In this document: piece by piece, positions 15,503 to 22,693 of the stretch
Numbering within the stretch: the stretch's first letter is position 1
Layout of the letters: each line of letters begins with the position of its first letter
DNA from: CAZOIA01 sp964579675
GTDB taxonomy: Bacteria > Planctomycetota > Phycisphaerae > UBA1845 > PWPN01
Assembly: GCA_964579675.1 (NCBI GenBank)
Contig: CAZOIA010000090.1
Location: forward strand, 1 to 22,693
Length of the DNA stretch: 22,693 nucleotides
Reading direction: 5' to 3'
Translations under genes and position numbers: made by a program
Notes under the pieces: model-generated
The model's database searches: none
The model's input: only the letters and a program-made list of their open reading frames with translations
What the model was told of the DNA's origin: nothing

Positions 15503-15901
15503 TTACCCCCCCGAAACCGCCTTCATTTCCCGGGCAACCAGAAACACCCCCGCCAGGATCATCGCTATCCCCGCCCATTGTGCCGGCGAAAGGGTCTCCC
15601 CCAGGTACCGCCACGCCACCACCGCAATGATCACGAACCCGCCGCTTACCATGATGGGATACGCAATGCTGACCTTCATGTACTCTGCCGACAGCGCATA
15701 GGCGTAGAAGATCACGTTGATCGCGAAGCAGAAGAGCCCGAGAACCAACACCCAGTTCGACAGCACGGAGCGGACTAGCGCCCCGGCGCCATGCTCCGTC
15801 GCGAGTCCGGACTCGCCGAACCGCTTCGCCCCGACCTTCATCATCAAGTTGGCGGTTGCGTTAAGTGTGAGGGCCAACACCAGGGCGATTGTATGTTTCA
15901 T
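15503..15901 (-). CDS. small multidrug resistance/EamA-like four-helix transporter
   Basis: This is a 132-residue integral membrane protein with four hydrophobic segments: HTIALVLALTLNATANLMMK, NWVLVLGLFCFAINVIFYAY, VSIAYPIMVSGGFVIIAVVA, and QWAGIAMILAGVFLVA. The length, the small-residue-rich first helix and the AYPIMVSGGF motif in the third helix place it with SMR-fold proteins, either drug/quaternary-cation exporters like EmrE or undecaprenol-linked-sugar flippases like ArnE/ArnF. The first helix has no glutamate at the usual EmrE position, which argues against a classical proton-drug antiporter. The ATG at 15901 has GGAG eight bases upstream; the frame is open to 15940. It is convergent with mqnD and divergent from the Dabb lipoprotein. 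Exact substrate is unknown. Confidence 0.85.
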   Translation of the reverse strand: MKHTIALVLALTLNATANLMMKVGAKRFGESGLATEHGAGALVRSVLSNWVLVLGLFCFAINVIFYAYALSAEYMKVSIAYPIMVSGGFVIIAVVAWRYLGETLSPAQWAGIAMILAGVFLVAREMKAVSGG

Positions 15902-15981
15902 CGGTGTCACTCCATCTCGGCACCACTCCGGCTGCCCCAAGGGCGGTCATGCCGCCCGATTCTGGCCTTTCCCGCGGGGGG

Positions 15982-16010
15982 ATTGTATAAGAACCGCCAG
16001 CGATTGACAC
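15982..16010 (-). promoter_or_regulatory. sigma-70-like promoter for the SMR-type transporter gene
   Basis: On the minus strand GTGTCA (16005-16010, 4 of 6) and TACAAT (15982-15987, 5 of 6) are 17 bases apart, a textbook spacing, giving a leader of roughly 75 bases before the ATG at 15901. The -35 overlaps a consensus TTGACA (16004-16009) on the plus strand, pointing toward the Dabb gene, but the only rightward -10 candidate (TAGGAT, 16035-16040) is 25 bases away. Confidence 0.5.
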
Positions 16011-16083
16011 GGCGAGGGATGGCCCATCTGGCGGTAGGATGTGGCCAGCGCCTTTGCCGGTTGCTGTTTTCGTGAGGAATACC

Positions 16084-16470
16084 ATGCGTTTCACAAGACA
16101 GATCACAGGTATTGTTTTCGTGGGCGGCCTGCTTTGGGGAGCGATGGGCTGTGCTCCGCCCAAGTACGTCCACGCGGTTTTCTTTACCTGCGAGCCCGGT
16201 ACGCCCGACGGCGAGATCGACGCGCTCGTGGCGGACGGGTACGACCTGCTGGCCAAGGTGCCCTCCGTCCGCCGGGTAGAGACCGGGCGGCGGGACGTCA
16301 AGGCGGCCCAGGACTTCAACGTCACCGACTACGACGTCGGCCTCGTCGTCCACTTCGATGACAAGGGCGGCTACGACGAATACGAACAGCACCCGACGCA
16401 CCGTCAGTACGTCGAGAAGCACAAGCCCCACTGGGCCACCGTCCGGGTGTTCGACTTCATCGCGAGATGA
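16084..16470 (+). CDS. Dabb (stress-responsive alpha/beta-barrel) domain lipoprotein
   Basis: The protein has 128 residues. A signal peptide with a lipobox (LLWGAMGC) gives lipidated Cys23. The rest is a single Dabb ferredoxin-like domain: KYVHAVFFTCEPGTPDGEID, LLAKVPSVRRVETGRR, a YDVGLVVHFDDKGGYDEYEQ strand-helix, HPTHRQYVEKHKPHW, then the VRVFDFIAR last strand. The family forms dimeric barrels and is named for plant stress-induced proteins; biochemical role is mostly unknown. Dabb proteins are often cytoplasmic, so the lipoprotein signal is notable. The ATG at 16084 has GAGGAA four bases upstream, better than the ATG at 16039. It is divergent from the SMR-type gene and convergent with the TPR gene. 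Confidence 0.85.
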   Translation: MRFTRQITGIVFVGGLLWGAMGCAPPKYVHAVFFTCEPGTPDGEIDALVADGYDLLAKVPSVRRVETGRRDVKAAQDFNVTDYDVGLVVHFDDKGGYDEYEQHPTHRQYVEKHKPHWATVRVFDFIAR

Positions 16471-16522
16471 GCAGGCGGGGCTGATCGTAGAAGAATCCAA
16501 GGTGTCGCAGGTCGCTGAACAC

Positions 16523-16544
16523 CTACCCGGTTTTCAACCGGTAG
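16523..16544. terminator. hairpin between convergent Dabb and TPR genes
   Basis: CTACCCGGTT and AACCGGTAG pair with one bulged C around a TTC loop. The hairpin lies in the 96-base gap between two gene ends and could serve both directions. No long T-run follows, so it may be a factor-assisted or protective 3' hairpin. Confidence 0.45.
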
Positions 16545-16566
16545 TTGACAGGTCTTGGGGCGAGTT

Positions 16567-19500
16567 CTAACGTGTCCCGACGGTTCTCTGGTCCGGTAGA
16601 TTCTTCTCCAGTGTCAGCCCGAGTTTCTCGCCCAGTGCGACAACCTCATCGAGGATCTTCTCGCGGTCCTGCCCGACCGCCATGATCAACTGGTGCGCCC
16701 GCTGGCACTCGGTCCGGGCTTCCTCCTGGTCGCCTTGAGGATCCTTCGCACCGTCGGCACTGCCCCGCCGGAAGAATGCCTCCGCGACATGATAATGCAG
16801 CGGCGGCGTCTCGGAGCTGCTCCCGATGGCCTGGCGCAACACGGCGATGGCGTCGTCGTATTGTCCCAGAAGCACGTAGTTCCAGCCGAGCGTATCCAAT
16901 ATCCCCGCATTATCGGGTGCAGCAGCGGCCGCAGCCTTTGCGTAACGCTCCGCCCCCTTGGGATCCTGTAGATCATCCATCAGCAGATACGCCAGGTTGT
17001 TGAGAGCGACGATGTCCCGCTCGTTAACCTTGAGGATCTTCTCATAAGATTCTTTCGCCTCCTGGTACCGCTCGTTCTTGTACGAGGCGAGCGCGAGCTC
17101 CCGCATCATGAACAGGTACATACGCTTGTCCTTGGGATCATCCGCGGAGGTCGTCTTGAGCAGGTCTTGGATAGCCTTGGTGAAGGCATCGAGGTTTCCC
17201 TTCGCCCGTTCGAGAAAGGCCGCGACAAGCTTCGACGGGCGCTCTTGCGGGTTGGATTCCAGCCGCTTGCTCACCGCTTGCAAGGCGGCATCGGCGTCGA
17301 GGCGTTTTTGGACGTCTTCGGACAGGGCCATCGCGAATGCCTCGATGGCCGGCACATCGGCCTGGAGAGCTTTGACTTGCCACTCCACCGCCTTGTCCGC
17401 GTCCCGCTTCCCCGCATAGGCGCTGGCCACGCGTAGCTGGAGCAGTGAGTTCTGCTTCTCGGGGGGAATCTTGTCATTGACGAAGGCGATCAGCTCATCA
17501 TATCGTCCGAACTCGAGGTACGTAGCGAGCAGGAAGTCAACCATGTTCGGGTCGAGTTGACTCTTCTCGGCCGCCTCGCGGGCGAACCTGACCGCCGGGT
17601 CAACCTGCTTCCGCTGGACGGCGATCTGGGCCCGGAGCTGGGGCCAGAGGGGATTGGCGGGGTCGGCCTCGGCACGGGGCGCCAGCAAGCTGTCGGCGCT
17701 GTCCCACCGCTCGAGTCTCGCGTAGACCCCCAACAACTCATGAACGGCGGCGAGCGCGCCGCTGTCTTCGGTGAGGATCGACCGCAGTTCACTGATGGCT
17801 CCGTCCAGGTCCCCGTTGTGCTCCAGCGCCTCAGCCAGGAGGAGCCGAGGCCCATAACCGAAGAATGAGGGAGCCAGTCGCTTGACTTCTCTCAGGTCTT
17901 TGATGGCCTCCTCCCAGTGGCTTTGCCTGTAATGGACCGCCGCCCGTCGATAATGACCGATCGGAAGTTCGGGGACGTTCTTGACATACGTCGTGAACGA
18001 ATTAATTGCCCTCCGATCGTTGCCCCTGACGGTTTCCCATCGGCCCTGGAAAAGGTCGGCCACGGGGTCCTCCGGAAACAGCTCCCGGTAAGCGTCGATC
18101 TCCTTCTGAAGGTCATCAGCGCGCTTGAGGTCGCGGGCGCCAAGCAAGGCCTCGAGGAGCAGGGAGCGGGGCTGCTTCTGGTCTTCGGTGTTGCGGCCTT
18201 TCTGTGCGCCGGCAATGGCCTTGCGGAACCAGCTCTCGGCTTCCTCGTATCGGGCGGTTCTCATGAAGTACGTGCCGATGTCCATGTGGACCTCGGGCTG
18301 ATCCGCCAAGCTGGCGGCTGCTCGGTACGCCGCATCGATCTTGTCCAGTTCTTCCTTGGACGTGCCACCCCCGCCCTGTTGCGCGACAGCCAACAGATGG
18401 GAGGCGAGCATGATCTGGGTGAGGGCTTTCCTTGCCGGTTCCTTGGCGTCAACCGCCTGGACCAACTCGCGCAGCACTCTCTCCGCGGCGGCGGGATCCG
18501 GCGGCTCCTTCGTGCGGAGCAATCGGGAGTAGGCCCGCGCGACTGCGATGTTGTCCGGTTCGAGTTTGCGGCATTCCTCGTAGATGGCCCCGGCCGCCTC
18601 CGGCTGCCCATCTCTCACGTAGAGGTCCGCCAGCGCGAGCAGATTCGGCATATCCTCCGGGCTTCCCTTGCGAGCCTCCTCACGTTTGGCGATCCATTTC
18701 TTCGGATCGCGCCGCTCCTCGAGCACGGCCAGTTTCTGACGCACCCACGGGTGGTTCGGGGAGAGCCTCATGCAGGTGGCCAGATGCTTCCCCAAGGCTT
18801 CCTCGTCGCCTTGGGCATCCGCGGCCATGGCGATTCCGACGACCGCCGCTCCGTTCCGCGGGTTCATCTGCCTGGCTTCTTCGAAGGCCTCGACCGCCTT
18901 GGCGTACTGTCTGAGCCGCAGAAAAGCCTCACCCAGCCAAACGTGCCCGTTGGGGAACCTGGGGAACTTGCTCAGGCCGGCGCGGATTTCGTCAAGGGCC
19001 CGTTCGGCGTATTCTCCTTCCTCGCGAGCACGGGCAAGCAGAAGCCGACCACGATAGAAGTGCCCCCCCGTCACGTCCAGGCCCGCGTCGACCGCTTCCT
19101 TGATGCATTTCTCCGCCAGATCCCATTTCTGCTTGGCCAAGGCGGATTGGAACAGCAATTCGATGACCCCGCTTTCCTCAGGTTTGCGCTCGTGCGCCTC
19201 TTCCAGTTGTTCCAGCGCCTCATCGAATCGCTCCGGCAACCGCCGGTACAGTTCAAACAGTTGAACCGCCACCACGTACGGGTCCTCGCCCTGCTTGATC
19301 AGCTCCTCCATTTGCTGGACCTTTTCCTCGTCGCTCGTGCTGCGGTCGACGAAGATGCTGAGGCGGCCCACCGTGTCCAGCGCGGTCGTGTATCGCTTCC
19401 GGAGCTGGTCGGAGGGTTGGGTTGCGGTGGCCAGTTCCGCAAGCTTGGCTTCGGCGGCGGCTTTCGTCTGGTTTAGAAGCTTTTGGATCTCACCACTTCT

Positions 19501-21426
19501 TTCGGGATTCTGGTTGAGCATCAGCACCAGATTCCGCACCGCGAGCAGATTGACCGGGTCGGCCTCCAGGACCTCGCGGAACAACGTCTCCGCCCTGGCG
19601 GCCAAGGCCGGGTTGGCGTCCGACTGCAGCCGCAAGAGCGCGGCCCGATGCAGCTTGTCCTGAATCGGGTCCTCCCCTTGGTCGAGCTGACGCTGAACGG
19701 TCGCCATGCCCTCGAAGTTCTGCTGAAGTTCGTACGCTCGGTACAGCAATCTCAAGACCTCGCGGTTCTCCGGGTTGATCGCGAGGATTCGTTGAGCAGT
19801 GGCGATTGCCTTGTCCAGTTCTTCCGGGTGCTCGGGGTCGTATGATTGCAGGTGGGCCGACGCCAGCACTGATAGTGCCACTTGATCGTTTGGCAGGACG
19901 CCAAGGGAAGCGCGGATGGCCTCCTTGGCCGGCCCCGGCAACCCGGCCTGCAGGTACAGGCTCGCGAGGGTCCGCTTGAGGTCCGGAAAGACATTGGTCG
20001 CGAGCTTGTCCGCCTTTTCAAGCGCCGAGATTGCACCGAGCTTGTCGCCCTCCAGCATGAGGAGGCGGCCCTTCATGAACAGCGCTGAGGGCTCGTCCTC
20101 TCCCCCTGGCGCTTCAGCAGCGGATTCGTTGTGGAGTTCCCATAGTTCGTCGATGATCTCTTGACGCCGGTTCTGGTAATCCTCGGCGTTCCCCCGCTCT
20201 CGGGACAGAGCGTAGAGTCTGCCTATGTTGATCTGGAACGTATCACTGCGCAGGGCCGCCATGTTGGCCAGGTTGAGCCAGGCGAGGTAGTGTTCCCGTT
20301 CGTAGCCCCGAGCCATCCGCTCCTTGAGGACCTGCAGGGCCTCATCGTACCTTCTGTCGGACGCGTAGAGCTGCGCAAGCTGCCGATAGCCTTTGAAGTC
20401 TTCGGGATCGGCCTTGATGGCTTGCTCGTAGTGCTCTTTCGCCTGGGCGCGGAAATCCGCGATCTGGGACTCCCGGGTCGCTTCGTCCGCCGCGTCCGAT
20501 TCCTTGAACTGCCAATACTGCCCCAGGCCGACCAGGGCGTCGATATTGTTCGGGGCAAGTTTGACCGCCTTTTCCAGGTCATCGTGTGCCTTTTCGTCCG
20601 CCTCGGCAACTTGGGCCCGCAACGAAGCCAGCTCGGCGGCCCTTGTGCCCGGGCCCTTCTGCCGGAGCAGGACCAGGGCACGCCGTTTCATCTGCAGAAG
20701 GTAGAACTGGCCGCGATACAGGTAGGCTGTTGCAAGCTCCTTGGGATCGTCCGACGGATTCTCCCCGATGAGCACATTGTAGACGTTGACCGCGTCTTCA
20801 ACCTGGTTCTCGCGAAAGTAGAGCTGGGCAAGGCTGTTTGCGTACTCAGGATTGCTCTTGTCCCCGTTTACCGCGGCGATCAGCTTCTCTTTGCCTTCCT
20901 CGGCATACTTGTCGTCGATCGCCCTCTGTTGGATCAGGGCCAGGCCGAGGGCGTGCAAGCCAACGTAGCTGTTGGGGTTGATGCCATTGACGCCGGCAAG
21001 CTTCTCGGCCTCGGTCTGCACCCGGCCCCAGTGCCTGCCCCCCAGCAACTTGGCGAACTCCAGGTGGAGCTTGACGATCCTCTCCTGGGCCTCCTCGTGC
21101 TGAGGGTCGTTCAGCATCACCCGGGACCAGAACTCCGAGGCCTCTCTTCCCAGCCCCGCCTTCAGGGCCATATCCCCGGCGAGCACCAGGTACGCGTTGG
21201 CGTCGGCGGCCCACTTGCTGTCCCGCGCCCGTCCCCATGCCTTGTGGTACAGTTTCATCGCCTCCTGATACTCGCCCCGATCGGCCATTGTCTCGGCCTG
21301 ATCGACAACCGGCTGGGGATCCTTCTCCGGCAGGTTGATGACCATCAAGACGCCGGCCGCGGTGGTCAGTACCATGCCCGAAATCGTCAGCCCCACAACC
21401 ATCTTCTTGTTCAGTCGTTTTGCCAT
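16567..21426 (-). CDS. giant membrane-anchored tetratricopeptide-repeat protein, exosortase-associated type
   Basis: The protein has 1619 residues. One N-terminal hydrophobic segment (KMVVGLTISGMVLTTAAGVLMVINL) follows a basic MAKRLNKK, so it is probably anchored with the rest outside the cytoplasm. The remainder is a near-continuous array of about 34-residue TPR helical hairpins, e.g. EYQEAMKLYHKAWGRARDSK, YDEALQVLKERMARGYEREH, YAKAVEAFEEARQMNPRNGA, and at the end NNLAYLLMDDLQDPKGAERY and DTLGWNYVLLGQYDDAIAVL. TPR arrays scaffold protein complexes. Its place directly after an EpsI-like gene resembles PrsT-type TPR proteins in exosortase/PEP-CTERM loci, though it is much longer than the roughly 900 residues of PrsT. 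The ATG at 21426 has GGAAGAG nine bases upstream. It is likely co-transcribed with the gene at 21591-22484, leaving a 164-base gap. Confidence 0.9.
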   Translation of the reverse strand: MAKRLNKKMVVGLTISGMVLTTAAGVLMVINLPEKDPQPVVDQAETMADRGEYQEAMKLYHKAWGRARDSKWAADANAYLVLAGDMALKAGLGREASEFWSRVMLNDPQHEEAQERIVKLHLEFAKLLGGRHWGRVQTEAEKLAGVNGINPNSYVGLHALGLALIQQRAIDDKYAEEGKEKLIAAVNGDKSNPEYANSLAQLYFRENQVEDAVNVYNVLIGENPSDDPKELATAYLYRGQFYLLQMKRRALVLLRQKGPGTRAAELASLRAQVAEADEKAHDDLEKAVKLAPNNIDALVGLGQYWQFKESDAADEATRESQIADFRAQAKEHYEQAIKADPEDFKGYRQLAQLYASDRRYDEALQVLKERMARGYEREHYLAWLNLANMAALRSDTFQINIGRLYALSRERGNAEDYQNRRQEIIDELWELHNESAAEAPGGEDEPSALFMKGRLLMLEGDKLGAISALEKADKLATNVFPDLKRTLASLYLQAGLPGPAKEAIRASLGVLPNDQVALSVLASAHLQSYDPEHPEELDKAIATAQRILAINPENREVLRLLYRAYELQQNFEGMATVQRQLDQGEDPIQDKLHRAALLRLQSDANPALAARAETLFREVLEADPVNLLAVRNLVLMLNQNPERSGEIQKLLNQTKAAAEAKLAELATATQPSDQLRKRYTTALDTVGRLSIFVDRSTSDEEKVQQMEELIKQGEDPYVVAVQLFELYRRLPERFDEALEQLEEAHERKPEESGVIELLFQSALAKQKWDLAEKCIKEAVDAGLDVTGGHFYRGRLLLARAREEGEYAERALDEIRAGLSKFPRFPNGHVWLGEAFLRLRQYAKAVEAFEEARQMNPRNGAAVVGIAMAADAQGDEEALGKHLATCMRLSPNHPWVRQKLAVLEERRDPKKWIAKREEARKGSPEDMPNLLALADLYVRDGQPEAAGAIYEECRKLEPDNIAVARAYSRLLRTKEPPDPAAAERVLRELVQAVDAKEPARKALTQIMLASHLLAVAQQGGGGTSKEELDKIDAAYRAAASLADQPEVHMDIGTYFMRTARYEEAESWFRKAIAGAQKGRNTEDQKQPRSLLLEALLGARDLKRADDLQKEIDAYRELFPEDPVADLFQGRWETVRGNDRRAINSFTTYVKNVPELPIGHYRRAAVHYRQSHWEEAIKDLREVKRLAPSFFGYGPRLLLAEALEHNGDLDGAISELRSILTEDSGALAAVHELLGVYARLERWDSADSLLAPRAEADPANPLWPQLRAQIAVQRKQVDPAVRFAREAAEKSQLDPNMVDFLLATYLEFGRYDELIAFVNDKIPPEKQNSLLQLRVASAYAGKRDADKAVEWQVKALQADVPAIEAFAMALSEDVQKRLDADAALQAVSKRLESNPQERPSKLVAAFLERAKGNLDAFTKAIQDLLKTTSADDPKDKRMYLFMMRELALASYKNERYQEAKESYEKILKVNERDIVALNNLAYLLMDDLQDPKGAERYAKAAAAAAPDNAGILDTLGWNYVLLGQYDDAIAVLRQAIGSSSETPPLHYHVAEAFFRRGSADGAKDPQGDQEEARTECQRAHQLIMAVGQDREKILDEVVALGEKLGLTLEKNLPDQRTVGTR

Positions 21427-21590
21427 CTTCTGTGTCTCTTCCTTCGCAGTAGGACCGCGATTCTTCCTCGTTTCCGTTTGCCTGGCGGCACCTGCCCCCG
21501 GGCCCCAGGGATCAGAACAAGGCGATCTTTACGGTATTCCAAAAACCGTCTGCGGTCGAGGTCACGCTGCCCTGGCGGGCTGAGCCTGCC
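21427..21590 (-). other. 164-base spacer between the EpsI-like and TPR genes
   Basis: No gene is seen. On the minus strand ACGGT and ACCGT form a short hairpin around a 9-base loop (near 21527-21545), and GGGCCC-type palindromes follow. No convincing second promoter was found, so the TPR gene is probably reached by transcription from upstream, perhaps with partial attenuation. Confidence 0.4.
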
Positions 21591-22484
21591 TCACCCGCCT
21601 CCGGGCTCGGAGCCGGTGGCTTCCCCGGTCTCGGCTCGGTCCCCGGCCCCGCTGACCGCTGCCTCCCAATCCGGCCAGTGGTCCTCCAGCAGCACCGGCA
21701 CTACAACCCGGAGAAGGCGCTTCCCCGCTTCCAGCGCCTGGTCCTTCGACGCGTAGCCGCGCCCAATGTCCATGCTGGTTTCCAGTTTGCTGAAGTAAGC
21801 GTACTTGCTCAGGGGATCAGAGACGGCCAACTGTACGGCCCGGCGGGCCCGGCGAAACTGACCGTTGGCGTGGAATGTGTAAATCACGAGCCGCTCGCTT
21901 GGCCCAAGCAAGCCCCCCTGCCGCCGGAACTCCAGCACCTGGACCTCGATGGTCTTGTCCCCACCGGCGCGTGGAATCACCACGGTGTCGAAGTACTGTC
22001 TGACCAGTTCGTGGCCGCTGCCGGCGTAGCAGACTTCGGGGACGTGCGGCACCTGGTTGGGTTTGCCGGTGTAGTAGGTCACGAACAGGCTTATCCTCCA
22101 TGGCCAGTTCTCAGTTAACCAGTTGGGATTATTGGACAAGTCGCGTAGTGCGCCGTCATCCGGCCTGTAGGGGTCGTCGATCTCCCACTGAATGTATTCC
22201 TCGGTGCCGAGCTCATCAAGCATGTCCGGCGGGAGAGTCCCCGGACGCCACAGTCCGTAGGGAGCAAGCTTCTCTTTCTGGAGCCGGTCGAGCGGAGTCT
22301 TCAGATTCAAGGGTTCCTTGCGGAACTGGATGCCTTTGCGAGCCGCCAGGACCTCAAAACCGATCGCAAGGGCCGCCAGCAAGGTCAGGCAGGCCACGAA
22401 ACCGCGGTTGGCCAGTGCATCTACCAGTACTGCCAGGAAGCCTCCCCCGCTGGCTCGTGCCCTGTTTGGCCGTTCGGTTGACAT
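21591..22484 (-). CDS. exosortase-associated EpsI-like (DUF3485) protein
   Basis: The protein has 297 residues. One transmembrane segment near residues 28-48 (GFVACLTLLAALAIGFEVLAA) is followed by a periplasmic domain. The core reads RISLFVTYYTGKPNQVPHVP, then EVCYAGSGHE; this matches the EpsI pattern of a 'YY-tG' strand followed by H-x-PE-x-CY and a Gly/His turn. In other bacteria EpsI-domain proteins are fused to or encoded beside exosortases and support surface protein sorting and exopolysaccharide production; the biochemical role is unsettled. The C-terminal tail is Gly/Glu/Ala-rich and low-complexity. The ATG at 22484 lies about 74 bases from a predicted transcription start; an AAAGG site lies ten bases upstream. 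It is first in an operon with the giant TPR gene. The cognate exosortase is not in the window. Confidence 0.75.
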   Translation of the reverse strand: MSTERPNRARASGGGFLAVLVDALANRGFVACLTLLAALAIGFEVLAARKGIQFRKEPLNLKTPLDRLQKEKLAPYGLWRPGTLPPDMLDELGTEEYIQWEIDDPYRPDDGALRDLSNNPNWLTENWPWRISLFVTYYTGKPNQVPHVPEVCYAGSGHELVRQYFDTVVIPRAGGDKTIEVQVLEFRRQGGLLGPSERLVIYTFHANGQFRRARRAVQLAVSDPLSKYAYFSKLETSMDIGRGYASKDQALEAGKRLLRVVVPVLLEDHWPDWEAAVSGAGDRAETGEATGSEPGGG

Positions 22485-22565
22485 TGATTCTGCTACCTTT
22501 GCGGTCCGTACACAGAGGACTCACGGGGAACAGGACGTCAGGACATGCGCACCCTTGAGCCGCAT

Positions 22566-22595
22566 ACTATAATCTCTCAAAACCCAGCCGGTCAA
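22566..22595 (-). promoter_or_regulatory. sigma-70-type promoter of the EpsI-like/TPR operon
   Basis: On the minus strand TTGACC (22590-22595, 5 of 6) and TATAGT (22566-22571, 5 of 6) are separated by 18 bases. Transcription would start near 22558, about 74 bases upstream of the ATG at 22484. This is the best promoter match in the window. Confidence 0.65.
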
Positions 22596-22693
22596 GAGGT
22601 TGTGCGCTTCCGAGGGGGGGCGGTGCATGACACTTTGGCCGGCTTGTTGGAAGGCGCCGCCCCCAGGTGTTTCCGAACCGCGCCCGTAAGGAA

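Noticed and set aside
17917..21756. Long plus-strand open frames (519 and 531 codons) antisense to the TPR gene
   Set aside because: The opposite strand has clear repeated TPR motifs throughout; these frames have no signal peptide, motif or ribosome-binding site.
22592..22693. Minus-strand frame open from the right window edge to a stop near 22592, possibly the end of an upstream gene
   Set aside because: Only 33 codons, with no recognisable motif, and it overlaps the promoter of the EpsI-like gene; coding status cannot be judged.

Overview
The window is GC-rich, densely coding DNA that looks like a Planctomycetota chromosome, most likely Phycisphaerae or a relative. The assignment is inferred from gene content. 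It includes a secreted protein ending in paired dockerin-type repeats, a PEP-CTERM protein with HAF repeats, an EpsI-like exosortase-associated protein followed by a giant TPR protein, LL-diaminopimelate aminotransferase (DapL), a futalosine-pathway menaquinone enzyme (MqnD) and VIT/von Willebrand A proteins. No rRNA, tRNA, CRISPR array, transposase or integrase was seen.

Layout. 75-1487 (-): secreted beta-propeller/BACON/dockerin protein. 1622-4144 (-): FtsK DNA translocase. 4145-4572: a 428-base divergent spacer with nested inverted repeats. 4573-7763 (+): DapL, then an ABC ATPase and a FecCD-type permease whose substrate-binding protein is not in the window. 7803-10121 (-): full-length secreted VIT-vWA protein. 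10348-12504: two plus-strand pieces of a different, broken VIT-vWA gene, separated by about 1.6 kb that holds the HAF/PEP-CTERM gene on the minus strand (10770-11876). 12521-13264 (+): unknown lipoprotein overlapping tail to tail with an esterase-like-phytase lipoprotein (13099-14415, -). 14599-15450 (+): MqnD. 15503-15901 (-): small four-helix transporter, divergent from a Dabb-domain lipoprotein (16084-16470, +). 16567-22484 (-): 1619-residue TPR protein and EpsI-like protein, apparently one operon read from a good sigma-70-type promoter at 22566-22595.

How the parts connect. Housekeeping genes (ftsK, dapL, mqnD, ABC importer) are mixed with cell-envelope and export genes. The EpsI-like/TPR pair and the PEP-CTERM protein belong to the same exosortase sorting theme, but the exosortase itself is not here. 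The most unusual region is 10.3-14.4 kb. It holds a broken VIT-vWA gene with an exosortase-target gene between its pieces, a lipoprotein gene immediately after the broken end, and a 166-base convergent overlap in which the phytase-like protein appears to have acquired an antisense tail. That pattern suggests recent rearrangement. I did not find a convincing new multi-gene system. Start sites given here were chosen from ribosome-binding sites and signal peptides and are often downstream of the longest possible reading frame.
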